Shown here: one piece after another, positions 23,621 through 33,717 of the stretch | Numbering within the stretch: the stretch's first letter is position 1 | Layout: the number at the start of each line of letters is the position of its first letter | NCBI GenBank assembly: GCA_036346275.1 | Contig: CM070725.1 | Coordinates: 46,934,104 to 46,998,103, forward strand | Source of the DNA: Otatea glauca | Taxonomy: Eukaryota > Streptophyta > Magnoliopsida > Poales > Poaceae | Reading direction: 5' to 3' | Length of the DNA: 64,000 bases | The notes under the pieces: generated by a model | What the model saw: only the letters and a program-made list of their open reading frames with translations | The model's database searches: none | What the model was told of the DNA's origin: nothing | Translations under genes and position numbers: made by a program

Positions 23621-25464
23621 ATAAATGGAAAAGATGATAGAAATGTAAACTAAAGTTGATAAATACTTACTTGGTTGTTGTTTGTCCACATCAGAAAGCG
23701 ACGGGGGTTGAATGCGAAGGCTACCCAAGGTATACCCTAACAAAGCATTGGGCACGACCATTTAGTGGCTTGGCCGATGCTCGATGGGTCAGTGGCGACC
23801 TTCTTGCCTGCTGCTTTGGTCTGCAAAATAAGAGAAGTCGATTAGAAAAGTTCGAAAATGTTTGGGTGTCAAATAGCAGAAATCTACTTTAGCCGATACC
23901 TCACCAGTGATGTTAACAAAACTCGTGTTAGTATAACCCGATGAACTAGCTTCATCACTAGAACTCGAGCTGCTACTAGTTGTGTTAGCTATTGACGACA
24001 CTGGAGGAAGAATTCGGCAATAATTGCTGATACACTTCGTGTTGATGGATATAAGGCTTCATGGATAGCCGACCACCAAGTGGTGAAACTTCCTGCCCTT
24101 CAAGTATTTAAAAAGAAATGTGGTAGACTTTTGAGTTGAAGATCATCGGCCACATGAAGAGCAGTAATGGTCCCTGATGCTATGCGGATATGTTCCCTTG
24201 GTTGAAGCCGATCAAATAATTGAAAGCTTGGGGGAACTTGTCCAAACCCCAGCTGTCTTGAGTATACCGATGGGTGATAAAACTCATAAGATGGTTGATA
24301 AATCTGATTCCTGGTATACAAGCCGACAGAAAATACACTTGGAGAAAGGAAGATTTTATACAACTCAAGGGTTTCTTCAAGCATGCTATGGCTGTCGGCT
24401 GACAAATGGAGAAATGAAGGGCACGAGTAATCATCACCTTCTTTATAGCTGAAGAAGTCATGGTGGCTGAACTCTTCATTATTGAGTTGAAGGAAGAAAG
24501 CCAAATATTTTCTTGAGTCGATGGGAGTAATCTTTGCCTCGTTGCCAGAAAAGAGAATAAACCTTTCTCCAAAGGATCGGCTATTTTTGTACTCAACTTC
24601 TTGACCTTCTAGGGTCTCTTAGAGAGGAAAGGGTGTCTTGACGATTGGACTGAGCTAGAAAGGTCGGCTGAATATGCAGTACAACCAAGTCTAAATGAAC
24701 CAAAGAGGAACACCTACATTACCGACAGTGTATGATCCTAGTCTAGTGAATAGCCGACTGCGGATGATATGCATCATCTGATATACAGCGCCAAGGAACA
24801 TTTTTCCTAAGACTAGCCAACGGCCTTCTACCAACTGCTCGGCGAGAACTTGGTAGACTTTAGTGAGTCCGAGAGAGGCGCCGCAGAACAGGAATCAGTC
24901 AAGCCACATATTCAGAAATCTTGCATGTTCCTTATCGGACACTCGGTCGATTCCTTTGTTATTGCTAATGTACTTACTCCAGCTTTCCCCTTTGACATGA
25001 ATTAGCTTATACTGTGGTTTGACGCTGAAAGCGGACACTTGATCTCCATCAGGCCTCAAACAACAGAGCTATGCCACGTCTAGAAGTGTTGGGCCGATTG
25101 GACCAGTTTTAAACATAAAGGCATTAAAAGTGTCCGACCAGAAATAGCAGGCCGTTGCCACTAAGGGCTCGTTGGCCTCTCGATCAGCTAAAGACAAAGG
25201 GAAACACTCGGTTATTCCCATTCTTTCCCACTCTACCATCCTTTGGTCTACTATCCGATTATACCAATCTTTCTAGCCCTTCAGTGCTGTCAGCCAGACC
25301 CTAAAGTTCTTACTCCATCCTTCTATATTATACTCAGGAGCCAACAGAGGAAGATAGGAGATTTCTTGTTCTATAACGGCTGATGGGTTAAGATTGTCTA
25401 GCGGTCCTAAGTAATACTGTTCATTGCTGTCAGGTATAGGGATGAGTACATGGCTAGGATCCAT
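23616..25464 (-). pseudogene. Antisense plant-mobile-domain (PMD) gene, 5' part
   Basis: The likely start is the Met at 25464 (MDPSHVLIPIPDSNEQYYLG). The domain core at about 25060-25330 includes SKNFRVWLTALKG and the typical PMD segment FWSDTFNAFMFKTGPIGPT followed by a LRPDGD motif. A Ser-rich linker is at 24001-23930. Two introns are suggested on the minus strand: GTGAGGTATC near 23911 to TTTTGCAG near 23821, and a donor GTAAGTATTT near 23674 whose intron holds the nested LTR element. PMD (aminotransferase-like) proteins occur as host genes such as MAIN/MAIL1 and inside transposons. This copy is antisense to the retrotransposon pol and has in-frame stops (for example at 25273), so it is decayed. 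Confidence 0.68.
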
Positions 25465-25800
25465 TGAGCTGATGTAAAAATCTGTGCAAGCCGATAAAGT
25501 TGTTGAGCAAGAGCTTGAAATATGAGAAACGAAGATGAAGCCGATGGTAGGAGGTCTGAGAGCTTGAGCGCGTGAAAATGATATGTGAATGGATCTCGTA
25601 TTTATATGTGGGTGGAAAAGGTGAAAACGTGGAGGCGTTTTCGGCAGTTTGCGAGCGGTTAACGGCGAAGATACGTGTCTCAAGATTTTATGGCGTAATA
25701 AATGGAGTAGTTACCAAAGATGACGGTTCGGATGTTATGTTAAGTCGATCAACATTAAAGCCGATAGATAAGATTTTTGGAAGATAATATGTTATCTCCC

Positions 25801-25815
25801 AAAAATGGGGGCATA
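25801..25815 (+). other. Polypurine tract of the Tat-type element
   Basis: The purine-rich AAAAATGGGGGCA lies directly before the LTR start TGTTTACATC. The exact boundary is uncertain by two bases (TATGTTT or TGTTT). Confidence 0.6.
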
Positions 25816-26492
25816 TGTTTACATCAAAATTTGACAAGACATAACCGATTTGTTAGGCTGAGGATAAAATTGGATATTTCTGGCTGATATCGGTTACAAA
25901 GGGAAAAGTTAAATTGAACATAGAATTGTGACCGATGTTGATTCAAAAATAGAATTTTATCTGTATAAAGGCCGATACGGATCACGACTGGTAACGCATT
26001 GGAGAATGATACGATCGGCCTGTACACTCTAAAAAGGGGATGAAGTGCAAGCAAAAAAAACAATCAATCAAACAACTCGCATCTACTTTTTCTTATCTAC
26101 TAGGAGTAGTCTTGTAATTTAGATCCTTTTGTAATTCATCGTTGATCAATAAATTTGTGCATCGCCGATTGTTGATCTTCTCCGATTACGTCAGGTTTGG
26201 TTCTCTCCGATCTTGTTGCGCATCGCCTTTTTTGAGAACATCTACCTTTATCAACCATCTAATCAGCTCTAACAAGTTGTTTAGACTTATCGTTAGTTGC
26301 AATTTAATTGGCTTTGAATAGCTGTTTATATTCTTACTGATTATCACATTAAATCGGTTTTGAACGTATTTTTCATCTATCTTATCGATTGCAGGATCAA
26401 ATCGGCTAGTGTGACTCAAATCTTTTAAACCCGATGTTCATGTGTGTTTGAGCCGATTAATAGGTCGTTACATTTTTTCGGTGCCAAATACA
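25816..26492 (+). repeat. 3' LTR of the Tat-type element
   Basis: It begins TGTTTACATC after the polypurine tract and ends GTGCCAAATACA. A TATA-like CTGTATAAAGG is near 25958-25968. Polyadenylation-like AATAAATTTGTG lies near 26150. The other LTR copy is not in the window, so the ends are inferred from TG...CA and flanking signals only. Confidence 0.65.
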
Positions 26493-27157
26493 TTATGCAC
26501 GCACGCGATGGTGGGAATGACTTTAGAAATCCCTTCCTAGTTCGTCCATCATAGTGGGCTGCACTGGCTCCGCCCCGCTCGCCTTCTCCAGTCCACGATG
26601 CATGGCCCGGTTCTGGTGGGTCGGAGCGGGCCGTCCGCCGCTCCACTTCTCTCTTCCTCGGCTTCCTCGGTTCCTCCGCGCAGAAGAAAAATGGGCCGCG
26701 CTGATGCCCGTTCGCGGCGCTCGGGTCGGCGAAAATCGGCCGCCGTTTCTTCGATCGACGGGGCCGGTGGAGAAGAAGAGAAGGTTTGATTGCTTCTGCT
26801 GCTCGGCTTTTATTTTCTTTTTTTTTTCGAGAACACGCTGAGGGCTTGATAGTGCAACGTTTACTGTGGGAGGCAATTCACGACCGAATTGAAAACAAAT
26901 GACCTACTTTTGTTTTGCCTTCCGAGCATGCAATGTCAGTGTGCTGATTTGTTGTTGAGGGGTGTTTTTATGCTTTTCTTTTTAAGAATTGTATAAATAT
27001 TAAACATGAATGAAAGGTAAATAGTAGTCATTTGCTTGTTTTCAACTTTGCAGCTCCTAGCTTATCTTTCACAGCAGTAGAGAGTGCCTTTTTAGTTTTT
27101 TTTTCCCTTCTGCTCGCCAGTTACAAAGTTCCAAAGGAAAAAAAAAGAGAGAAATAT
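26493..27157. other. Unassigned sequence with a GC-rich block
   Basis: Between the Tat LTR and the tRNA gene. About 26560-26790 is GC- and CpG-rich and pyrimidine-biased, like a plant promoter or 5' leader, and is followed by a T-run at 26814-26827. A 117-codon minus-strand ORF (26876-26523) has no recognisable motif and is not called as a gene. Confidence 0.5.
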
Positions 27158-27232
27158 CGCTAGAGGAAGGGCTTCAAACCTTCGACCTTATGGTTAACAG
27201 CCATACGCTCTAACCAACTGAGCTACTCCAGC
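27158..27232 (-). tRNA. tRNA-Asn (anticodon GTT), possibly degenerate in the T loop
   Basis: The minus strand starts GCTGGAGTAGCTCAG and folds into a cloverleaf: acceptor GCTGGAG/CTCTAGC, D arm with AGCTCAGTTGGTTAGAGC, anticodon stem TATGG/CCATA around CTGTTAA. The anticodon is GTT, so asparagine. It matches the plant tRNA-Asn pattern. The T arm (GAAGG/CCTTC) encloses eight bases, TTTGAAGC, instead of seven, and the conserved TTC is altered. That makes the total 75 nt, one more than usual. The changed B box may impair Pol III transcription, so this could be a pseudogene. Confidence 0.75.
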
Positions 27233-27494
27233 TTGCCCGCACTGTTTCTGTTTTGCTCCCTCCTAACATCTGATATCGTAACTGTTACTCGTTTCTTTTC
27301 TTTTCCTTTTTTTTATAAATGACTTTTTTCTGACAAGGGAAAACCGACAAAAAAAAACAAAATCCTGTCTGTATCACGCATTAAAGGCTTGAGCTGTCCG
27401 GTTTAATAGTCTCAAGGAACAGCTAGCACACAAATTTCTCCAAGAAGAAAAAGGTTAGTAGTAATCAGGCAAGGAGAAGGAAGGAAGGAGAAAG

Positions 27495-29385
27495 ATGAGT
27501 TACCAGTGGCAGAGAGTCCCTCCCGACGAACCCTACCCTCCACCAGGCAAAATTTTCTTCTCCTTCTCATGATCTTCTTTGATCTTAGTACTATGCTCTG
27601 TAAATTAGTGTCGAATTTACTGGATTGGTTCCACCGCTATCTTTACCCAGCAGTCAATTAAGCAACAAGCGGCCAATCTTTCTTGTTTGTTAGGGTTCTC
27701 TTGCCGAATCCTACAGCTAGCCAAGCTTAGCCCGACCATCTTGTTATTCTTGTTCTCGTGTTCTTGATCTTGGGAAATTCCTTTTCTGAGTAGTGCTTCA
27801 TGATTGGGAAGATGTTCTGCCATGAGCAGAGATTTCAGCAGAAATTTTGTCTGGATTGCAAACTTTGAAGCCATAGATTTCTGGCAGATTAATGCTTAAT
27901 ATGCTCATCTTTGTTCAATTGCAGGGTATTCTCAATCCCAGCCATACCCATACCCACCTCCACCTGATGTCTACCCTCCTCCTCAGGGACATCCACCCCA
28001 TGGTGTCTACCCACCACCGCGGGGGCCTTACCCCCCACCTCATCAGCCTCCACCAGGGTACCAGGGCTACTTCAATGAGGGGCAGCACCCTTACTACCCG
28101 CCGCCGCCGCCACCTGCGCCGTCGTGTGAGAGACATGACCACCATCACCATGGTGATGAGGGCATCTGTTCTGGATTCCTCAAAGGATGGTAAGATAGAT
28201 TGTAGATCACTGTTGTTTGCCTTTTCTTGTGTCCTGCTAGTTTTGGATGAGTGTACCGTACTGTACGTAGAGCTGTTGATTTTTTCCTAGGATTAAGGTA
28301 TGATTTGGTATAGAGAAATTTTATGGTGCAATATATTGGCAGTATACAGTGGGTAGTAGAAAGCAAGAAAGCGGATCTAACCATTGATTTGTTAAAGTGT
28401 TCTTACTACTCTACTACCAGATGAATATAAATAAATACTAGCTAATCTGATCCACTTTATCGATAAGAATGAACGATCCATATTGAATTTAATGTACCGT
28501 AAAAGAGCTCTTGGTATTTTTGAGTCCTGAGATGCATACTTCTAGTCTGCTCAATTCTAGATGATCTTTGTTTGAAGTAGTACAGGTTACTGCTGATTCT
28601 TTAGTTTATGTCTGCAATTTTCATGAGTTGGATCCAGAGGTGATGGGGAGTTCATCTGGTAATGCTTAATCTCGTCTTAAGTTAGCGTTTCAATGCTTGT
28701 GCAGAGGTCCACAGGAACTTGTTCTTCCCAGTAACATGTTGGCATATGTTAACCTATGGAATTCTGTAATATACGTTGCAAATTGAATATAGACCATCAA
28801 GAACAGGCGTTGACATAATTGTAGAGTTCAAGATACGATGAAAAGTAAAGCATTTTAAGTCTGCCACACGTGCCCAATTGAATCTTTTGTGTATGATGTA
28901 GGATGTCCTTAGCTCTAATTTCACAAGCAAGATTCAATTTGTAATGACCTTGAAGGATAAGCAGTGGTACAATTACTGCTTGTACCGACATGTGGATTAA
29001 AAATTAGATCAGAAGAAAAAAAGCAGCCCCATCTACTGTAAGTGTATACTGTCACTCAGCTGATGTTGGAAGTTTGACTATATGTTCATGTTCATGTGGA
29101 GAGCCTGAGGATGTAAATATTGCTTACTGGAACAACAATTTGAAGTCTGTAGTGCCTTATAGCATGGTAGGCAGAGTTAGGTTCCAAAAAAAGCAGTAAG
29201 AAAAATAAGACGCTGATAAATGGAACATTTCATTCGGTGTTCCAGTCACATTTTTTTATGAATCCCTCTTCATTTGCTGGCATAATCTTTGTTCTTTTGC
29301 ATAATTAGTTGATCTTTTTTTCTGTCCTATTTGCAGCTTGGCCACTCTCTGCTGCTGCTGCCTTCTGGAGGAATGCTGCTTCTAA
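27495..29385 (+). CDS. CYSTM (cysteine-rich transmembrane module) protein, three exons
   Basis: Coding exons are 27495-27546, 27925-28189 and 29337-29385 (TAA), giving 121 residues. Exon 1 begins MSYQWQRVPPDE. Exon 2 encodes a Pro/Tyr/Gly-rich N-terminus with repeated YPPP-type motifs, a His cluster (HDHHHHGDE) and the start of the module (GFLKG). Exon 3 gives CLATLCCCCLLEECC and ends in Phe. This Cys-rich membrane segment at the C-terminus defines CYSTM proteins, small membrane-associated proteins linked in plants to stress tolerance; the exact role of this one is unknown. Intron 1 uses a GC donor (CAG/GCAAAA) with a normal TTGCAG acceptor, the only junction that keeps frame. Intron 2 is GTAAGA...TTGCAG and contains a 199-bp MITE. 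Intron 2 onward is tandemly duplicated downstream. The gene looks intact. Confidence 0.9.
28312..28510. mobile_element. MITE in CYSTM intron 2 (199 bp)
   Basis: The duplicated downstream copy of this intron (near 31184-31190) lacks this segment and has GTGGTAT joined directly to the following sequence. Here TTGGTAT occurs on both sides (28305-28311 and 28511-28517), a 7- to 8-bp target-site duplication. The ends are imperfect inverted repeats around TTTTATGGTGCA and its counterpart TTTTACGGTACA. The duplication length suggests a hAT-type MITE (inference). Confidence 0.75.
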
Positions 29386-29639
29386 GATATTGCTTCGTAC
29401 TAGTATTACGGTGTTTGGAGCATCCTGGAACACCTAAAATATTGATAGTGCATGTAATTTCTATATGGTTTTCGGGGGAGAGTTTTAATGAACTCGCAGC
29501 ATATCGTTACACCGTCCACCGGATAGATACCGAAAGTTTGTGTTTGTATGCGTACACTGTTATCTCAGAAAAAAATAAAATAAAGGTGTTTGTTCATGCT
29601 TCTGGCCTTAGGTCAAGTTCATAAAACTGTTTTTGAAAA

Positions 29640-29980
29640 AACGCTCGAAATTCGAAAATCGAGAAAATAGGTGCGAAATTCGTCAGAAACCGAAGGGTTC
29701 AAAATCAAAAATTTGAAAAAAAAAATAAAAAAAATCGAAAGTCGGTTCGTTACCGACCAATTGAATGTTTGTTAAAGTTGATTTTCCAGTGATTTTCGAT
29801 GGTTTTTAAGCGATTTACGTCGCATAATTTTTTTTTCAAAATTTTTAATTAGATTGTTTTGAATCTCCAATTGCAAGGTAATATCGAATTCGCGTTAGTG
29901 CCTACTGCCGACTTGCCCTCAAAAAAAAAGGATGAACGTGTAGTCATGTAGAAATGTTGAAGCACCACTTATTGCAGGAT
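29640..29980. other. AT-rich segment present only in unit 1
   Basis: It is rich in CGAAATTCGAAAATCGA-type sequence and A-runs and is absent from the second duplication unit. It looks like an inserted repeat, but I see no terminal repeats. Confidence 0.4.
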
Positions 29981-30045
29981 GGTTTCTTGGTGTAGTTGGT
30001 TATCACGTCAGCCTAACATCTCCCGTTCGAGTCCGAGCGAAGCCA
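29981..30045 (+). pseudogene. tRNA-Val pseudogene (anticodon arm and variable loop deleted)
   Basis: Aligns with the intact tRNA-Val at 32538-32611: same D arm (GGTGTAGTTGGTTATCACG) and T arm and acceptor end (GCGAAGCCA). It lacks about ten bases covering the 3' side of the anticodon stem and the variable loop. It cannot form the cloverleaf. Confidence 0.8.
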
Positions 30046-30082
30046 GTCCTCTCTTTTGTTATTCGTGAACTCTTTTTAAAAA

Positions 30083-30281
30083 AAGCTTCTATTTCATTGC
30101 CGTTACGAGAGAAGATTGGGTCTCAAATTCGCAGTTGATACAGGATGGTCCGATCTTATCACGATGCTTTTTTAACAAAGCTTCATAACAGATGGTGCAT
30201 TCTATTTCTTTGCCATTCCGAGAGATGATTTGGTCGCAAATTCGCAGTTGATGCAGGTGGTCCGATCTTATGGCGACGAAG
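30083..30281. repeat. Tandem duplication of ~115 bp
   Basis: Two imperfect copies share TTCTATTTCNTTGCC, then CAAATTCGCAGTTGAT and GGTCCGATCTTAT (30088-30160 and 30201-30272). No function is seen. 30300-30770 beside it holds no recognisable gene. Confidence 0.65.
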
Positions 30282-30769
30282 ATAGTTGATAATTGGATCT
30301 GTGAATCCTGGCGAACACGACGGCATCATTGGTTCATAAGTTGCATGGATTCAAAGTTATTTCTGATCCTTCGTTGTGAAGATCGGACACCACCGTAAGT
30401 TGGCTTGGTCATATGGAGTAAGCTTCATGTAGCCTAATTTGTCTTATGGGTTTTCTATGTGACTCCCATCCTCTCTCGCCTCCGCTGGATTCTATCATGG
30501 TCCATTGTTGCAAGCAAACTCCATTTGATATCATTAAAACCTTCGTACCTAACAACAGGAGAAGAGCAGCTATTAGGTAGTATAGAATGTTATGTAATAA
30601 AGGAAATTAACGAAGGAACATATTCACGTGCTGTTGAATCGCCATTGCCCTTACTCGAGTCACTGGTCCTTCATGCTCCTTATGGTTAGTATCATTGTCA
30701 GTCACCATAAATAAATACACCAAGATCAAGTGGATCAAATGACTGTATAGTAATGCTAGAAATGTCCTC

Positions 30770-31050
30770 ATCAGCAGTCTTCTTCCAATCTGATCGGATT
30801 AACCGTTTGCCGGCCGGCCGGGCGCCGCACCATTTCGCCATTCGAGTCTCCAGCCACGCCGCGGATGGCCAACTCGTCGTACGCGCACGGACCGAAACGG
30901 CTGAAACATCAAGAGATAGCGGCAAATCCGCACGCGCTCTTCTGGCTGACGGTGCGTCGTCATCTGCGTCCGCGGCCGACTCGAACACGCGGCGCAGGCG
31001 CCAACCGTGAAGGAACCAAGGAAGGGAGGAACAGCCTCGTATTATCCTAG
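30770..31050. other. GC-rich, CpG-rich block, copy 1
   Basis: Shares CAATCTGATCGGATTAACCG, CAGCCACGC.GCGGATGG and CGAAACGGCTGA with 32650-32985. ORFs in it differ between the copies, so it is not treated as coding. It may be promoter-like. Confidence 0.6.
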
Positions 31051-31089
31051 GCATTTTGATAGGAACAGCGGCTTGTCGCATACTCGCAT

Positions 31090-32450
31090 TTCTCGTGGTT
31101 TTCTCTTATGTCCTGGTGGTTTCGGATGTGTGTACTTTACTGTAAGTATAATTGTAGATTTGTTCCTAGGATTAAGGTAAGGTGTGGTATATTTGAGTCC
31201 TCGGATGTGTACTAGTAGTCTGTTCGATTCTAGATGATCTTTGCTTAAAGTAGTAGAAGCTACTGCTGATTCCTTACTTTATATCTGCAATTTTAATGCT
31301 TTGGATATAGAGGTGAAGGAGAGTTCATCTGATAATGCTAATCTGGTCTCAAGTTAGCTCTTTTATGCTTGCCAAAGGAACATGTTCCCTGTTACGTCGA
31401 TACCATATTTTAATCTATAAAATGTCATACGTTAAGTTACAAATCAAATTTATACTGTGGTCAAGAACAAGTGTTGCTATATCTGCAGACTTCAAGAAAT
31501 GATAAAAAGTAAAGCAACTGAAAGATGCCACGCATGGCTAAATATTACTTTTTTTGTGTGTGGTGTAGGATGTTCTTAGCTCTCACTTCACTGAGTAGAA
31601 TTACATTCTTAATGACCTTGAAGGATAAGCAGCGTACTGTTACTGCGGTACCCACATGTGGATTAATAATTGCATCATAATTCAGAAAAAAAAGCAGCCC
31701 GTTGTAACTGTAGATTGTCATTCAGGATTCAGCTACTGTTACAAGTTTTATATGTTCATGTGGAGAGCCTGAGAAAGTAAATACTGCTTACTGGGACACA
31801 ATTTGACCAATCAGCCTGATTATGAACATGTACTACTGAAACCTAGCAGGACTTAGGATTTGGACATAGATTTACCACCTATCGGAAAATGAAGCTTGTA
31901 GTGGCTTGCTACTGCCTTACGGCATGGTGGGCAGAGTTAGGTTCAAAATAGCAGCAGTAAGGAATAAGACATTGATCAATCAAACATGTCATTCAGTATT
32001 TCAGTCACATTTTCTATGAATCCATCTTCATCTGCTGGCATAATCTTTGGCCTCAAGCATAATCAGTTGATCTCTTCTGTGCTATGTGCAGCTTGGCCGC
32101 TCTCTGCTGCTGCTGCCGCCTGCTGGAGGAATATGATGCTTGTAAGATATTGTCGCTGCATAGTCCGTAGTCCACACTAGTATCTACTCCCAACCTATTG
32201 TTTCGAGCATTCTGGAATATCTAAGTATTGATTTCGCATGTAAATCGGATATGATTTTTTTTGGGTGGGTGGGGGGTGTTCATGAACTTGCAGCATACTG
32301 TTACTACCGGATAACGACCGTACGTCTTCTGTATGCGTGTCAGCGTGTGCTGTTCTCTGTCTCAGAAAATAAAGCTGTCCGTTCATGGTTCAGGCCTCAG
32401 GTCTTTTTGTCTCGAGGAGAAGCAAACTGTATCGCACAAACATTCGAGAT
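31090..32450 (+). pseudogene. Partial CYSTM duplicate (intron 2 and last exon only)
   Basis: Second copy of CYSTM intron 2 and exon 3. The acceptor is kept (ATGTGCAG ending at 32091). The exon then encodes CLAALCCCCRLLEE but diverges at the end (the final CCF is lost, with a stop about ten codons later at 32170-32172). Exons 1-2 are absent; the block follows directly after the GC-rich block of unit 1. It is a pseudogene by itself, unless it serves as an alternative terminal exon of the upstream gene. Confidence 0.78.
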
Positions 32451-32537
32451 GTTCGGTAATGATTTGGTTACTTACTTGTTTCTGTCGTTGCAAACCTTTA
32501 GTACGTGTTTAGTTATGTAGTCAGAGGCGACAAGGAC

Positions 32538-32611
32538 GGTTTCGTGGTGTAGTTGGTTATCACGTCAGTCTAACACACTGAAGGTCTCCGGTTCGAGCCC
32601 GGGCGAAGCCA
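32538..32611 (+). tRNA. tRNA-Val (anticodon AAC)
   Basis: 74 nt with a full cloverleaf: acceptor GGTTTCG/CGAAGCC with A73, D arm with GTGTAGTTGGTTATCAC (A box), anticodon stem TCAGT/ACTGA around CTAACAC giving AAC, and a T arm with GGTTCGAGCCC (B box). A T-run about 12 bases downstream (32624-32630) fits Pol III termination. A damaged copy lies at 29981-30045. Confidence 0.95.
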
Positions 32612-32649
32612 AATCAAATCGTCTTTTTTTGTTGTCGTTGGATCGCGAT

Positions 32650-32985
32650 CCTCCGTGCAATCTGATCGGATTAACCGTGTGCCGGGCTCCGCGCCGGTTC
32701 GCCCCTCCACTCCAGCCACGCGCGGATGGGCGACGTACGCGTACGGGACGAAACGGCTGAGGCGCCGGCGGAAGGGGGCAGGGAGGTGCGCGGCGCGGGC
32801 GCCTGATGGGGCAGGCAAAACAGCATGCGCGCTTTGTGGCGGACGGTGCGGCCGTGGCACGTGCCTGCGCGCTTTGTGGCGGACGGTGCGGCCGTGGCGC
32901 GTGTCGTGTGCGTCCGCGGCCGCCTCCAGCGTGCGCGGCGAGGATACCAACCGTGGAAGGAAGGAACAGCATTCTAGCGTATAAC
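32650..32985. other. GC-rich, CpG-rich block, copy 2
   Basis: Duplicate of 30770-31050. It contains its own short direct repeat: GCGCGCTTTGTGGCGGACGG occurs at about 32828 and again about 41 bp later. No reliable coding frame. Confidence 0.6.
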
Positions 32986-33049
32986 AGTACACTTGTACTT
33001 CTCAGCTCTCGATTTTGGACAATATAAAGAAGAGAGAAATATATTTTTA

Positions 33050-33704
33050 AGAAATGATTTCGGACTATTTTATACTGTATCTATAATCTATCATTGTATA
33101 GATAATCTATAACAATATAAGATATCATTACTGATAACTATATATATATAATCTATTATATGAGTTGTCCTTTGTCGTGTCTATAAAATCAAAAGTTGGA
33201 TTTCTACATAAATTTCAATCTAAAACTGAAATTCAAAATAAAAAATAAAATAAAATTATCAATTCGAATTCCATATTAACTCTAAAGAACTTCAAAGTAA
33301 AACTTAAATTGGGACTAAAAATTAAACGAAAATTAGTAGTTGGATTTGTATATGAAACCCAGCCTAAACTAAAATTCGGAATAAAATAAAATAAATTTAG
33401 CAATTTGATTTCGATAAGAACTCCAAAGTAAGATCCTTAAATAGCTTAAATTTGAAATAAAAATGAAATAAAATTACCAGTTAGATTTGTATACGATTCC
33501 AACTTATAAGTACAAACAAAACACCATATCATGCATAATCCAACAATATGCAAATTTTGAATAAAAATCAAAGGAAAGTTAGCAATTTAATTTTTATATG
33601 AATTCAAAATTAAAATCTCTAAGTATCTAAGAATAAAAATGAAATAAAAACTACCAATTGTATTTGTATATAAATTCAAACCTGGAAATGAAAAAAAAAA
33701 CTCC
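33050..33704. repeat. AT-rich degenerate tandem array (~75-bp period)
   Basis: The motif (A/C)A(G/A)TTGGATTTGTATATGAAT and variants recur near 33193, 33258, 33339, 33399, 33478, 33578 and 33656, with AAATAAAATAAAATTA spacers. No coding sequence. The LINE inserted at its right edge. Confidence 0.55.
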
Positions 33705-33717
33705 ATGTAAAAAAAGA

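Larger units (their letters stand above)
14726..26492 (+). mobile_element. Tat-type Ty3/gypsy element, 5'-truncated, with antisense gene and nested insertion
   Basis: From left to right it holds a pol remnant on the plus strand (RT to integrase), a long minus-strand gene encoding a plant-mobile-domain protein, a purine-rich tract and one LTR (25816-26492). An additional RNase H-like domain after the RT-associated one, and a long antisense ORF between integrase and 3' LTR, are known features of the Tat lineage (Grande, Retand and relatives). The 5' LTR and gag are missing. A second element, 19653-23615, is nested in it. The pol and antisense gene both carry many stops, so this is an old copy. 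Confidence 0.8.
28215..31060 (+). repeat. Tandem duplication, unit 1 (intron 2 - exon 3 - tRNA-Val - GC block)
   Basis: The order intron 2, CYSTM last exon, 3' flank, tRNA-Val-like gene, GC-rich block is repeated at 31090-32985. Anchors include TTCCTAGGATTAAGGTA (28285-28301, and 31163-31179 with a one-base shift) and CAATCTGATCGGATTAACCG (30786-30805 and 32658-32677). Unit 1 is longer because of the MITE, an inserted stretch at 29640-29980 and a ~115-bp internal duplication near 30083-30281. Confidence 0.82.

Noticed and set aside
32565..32992. Overlapping 135- and 140-codon minus-strand ORFs
   Set aside because: They overlap the tRNA-Val gene and the duplicated GC block, and the frame is not shared with the block at 30770-31050.
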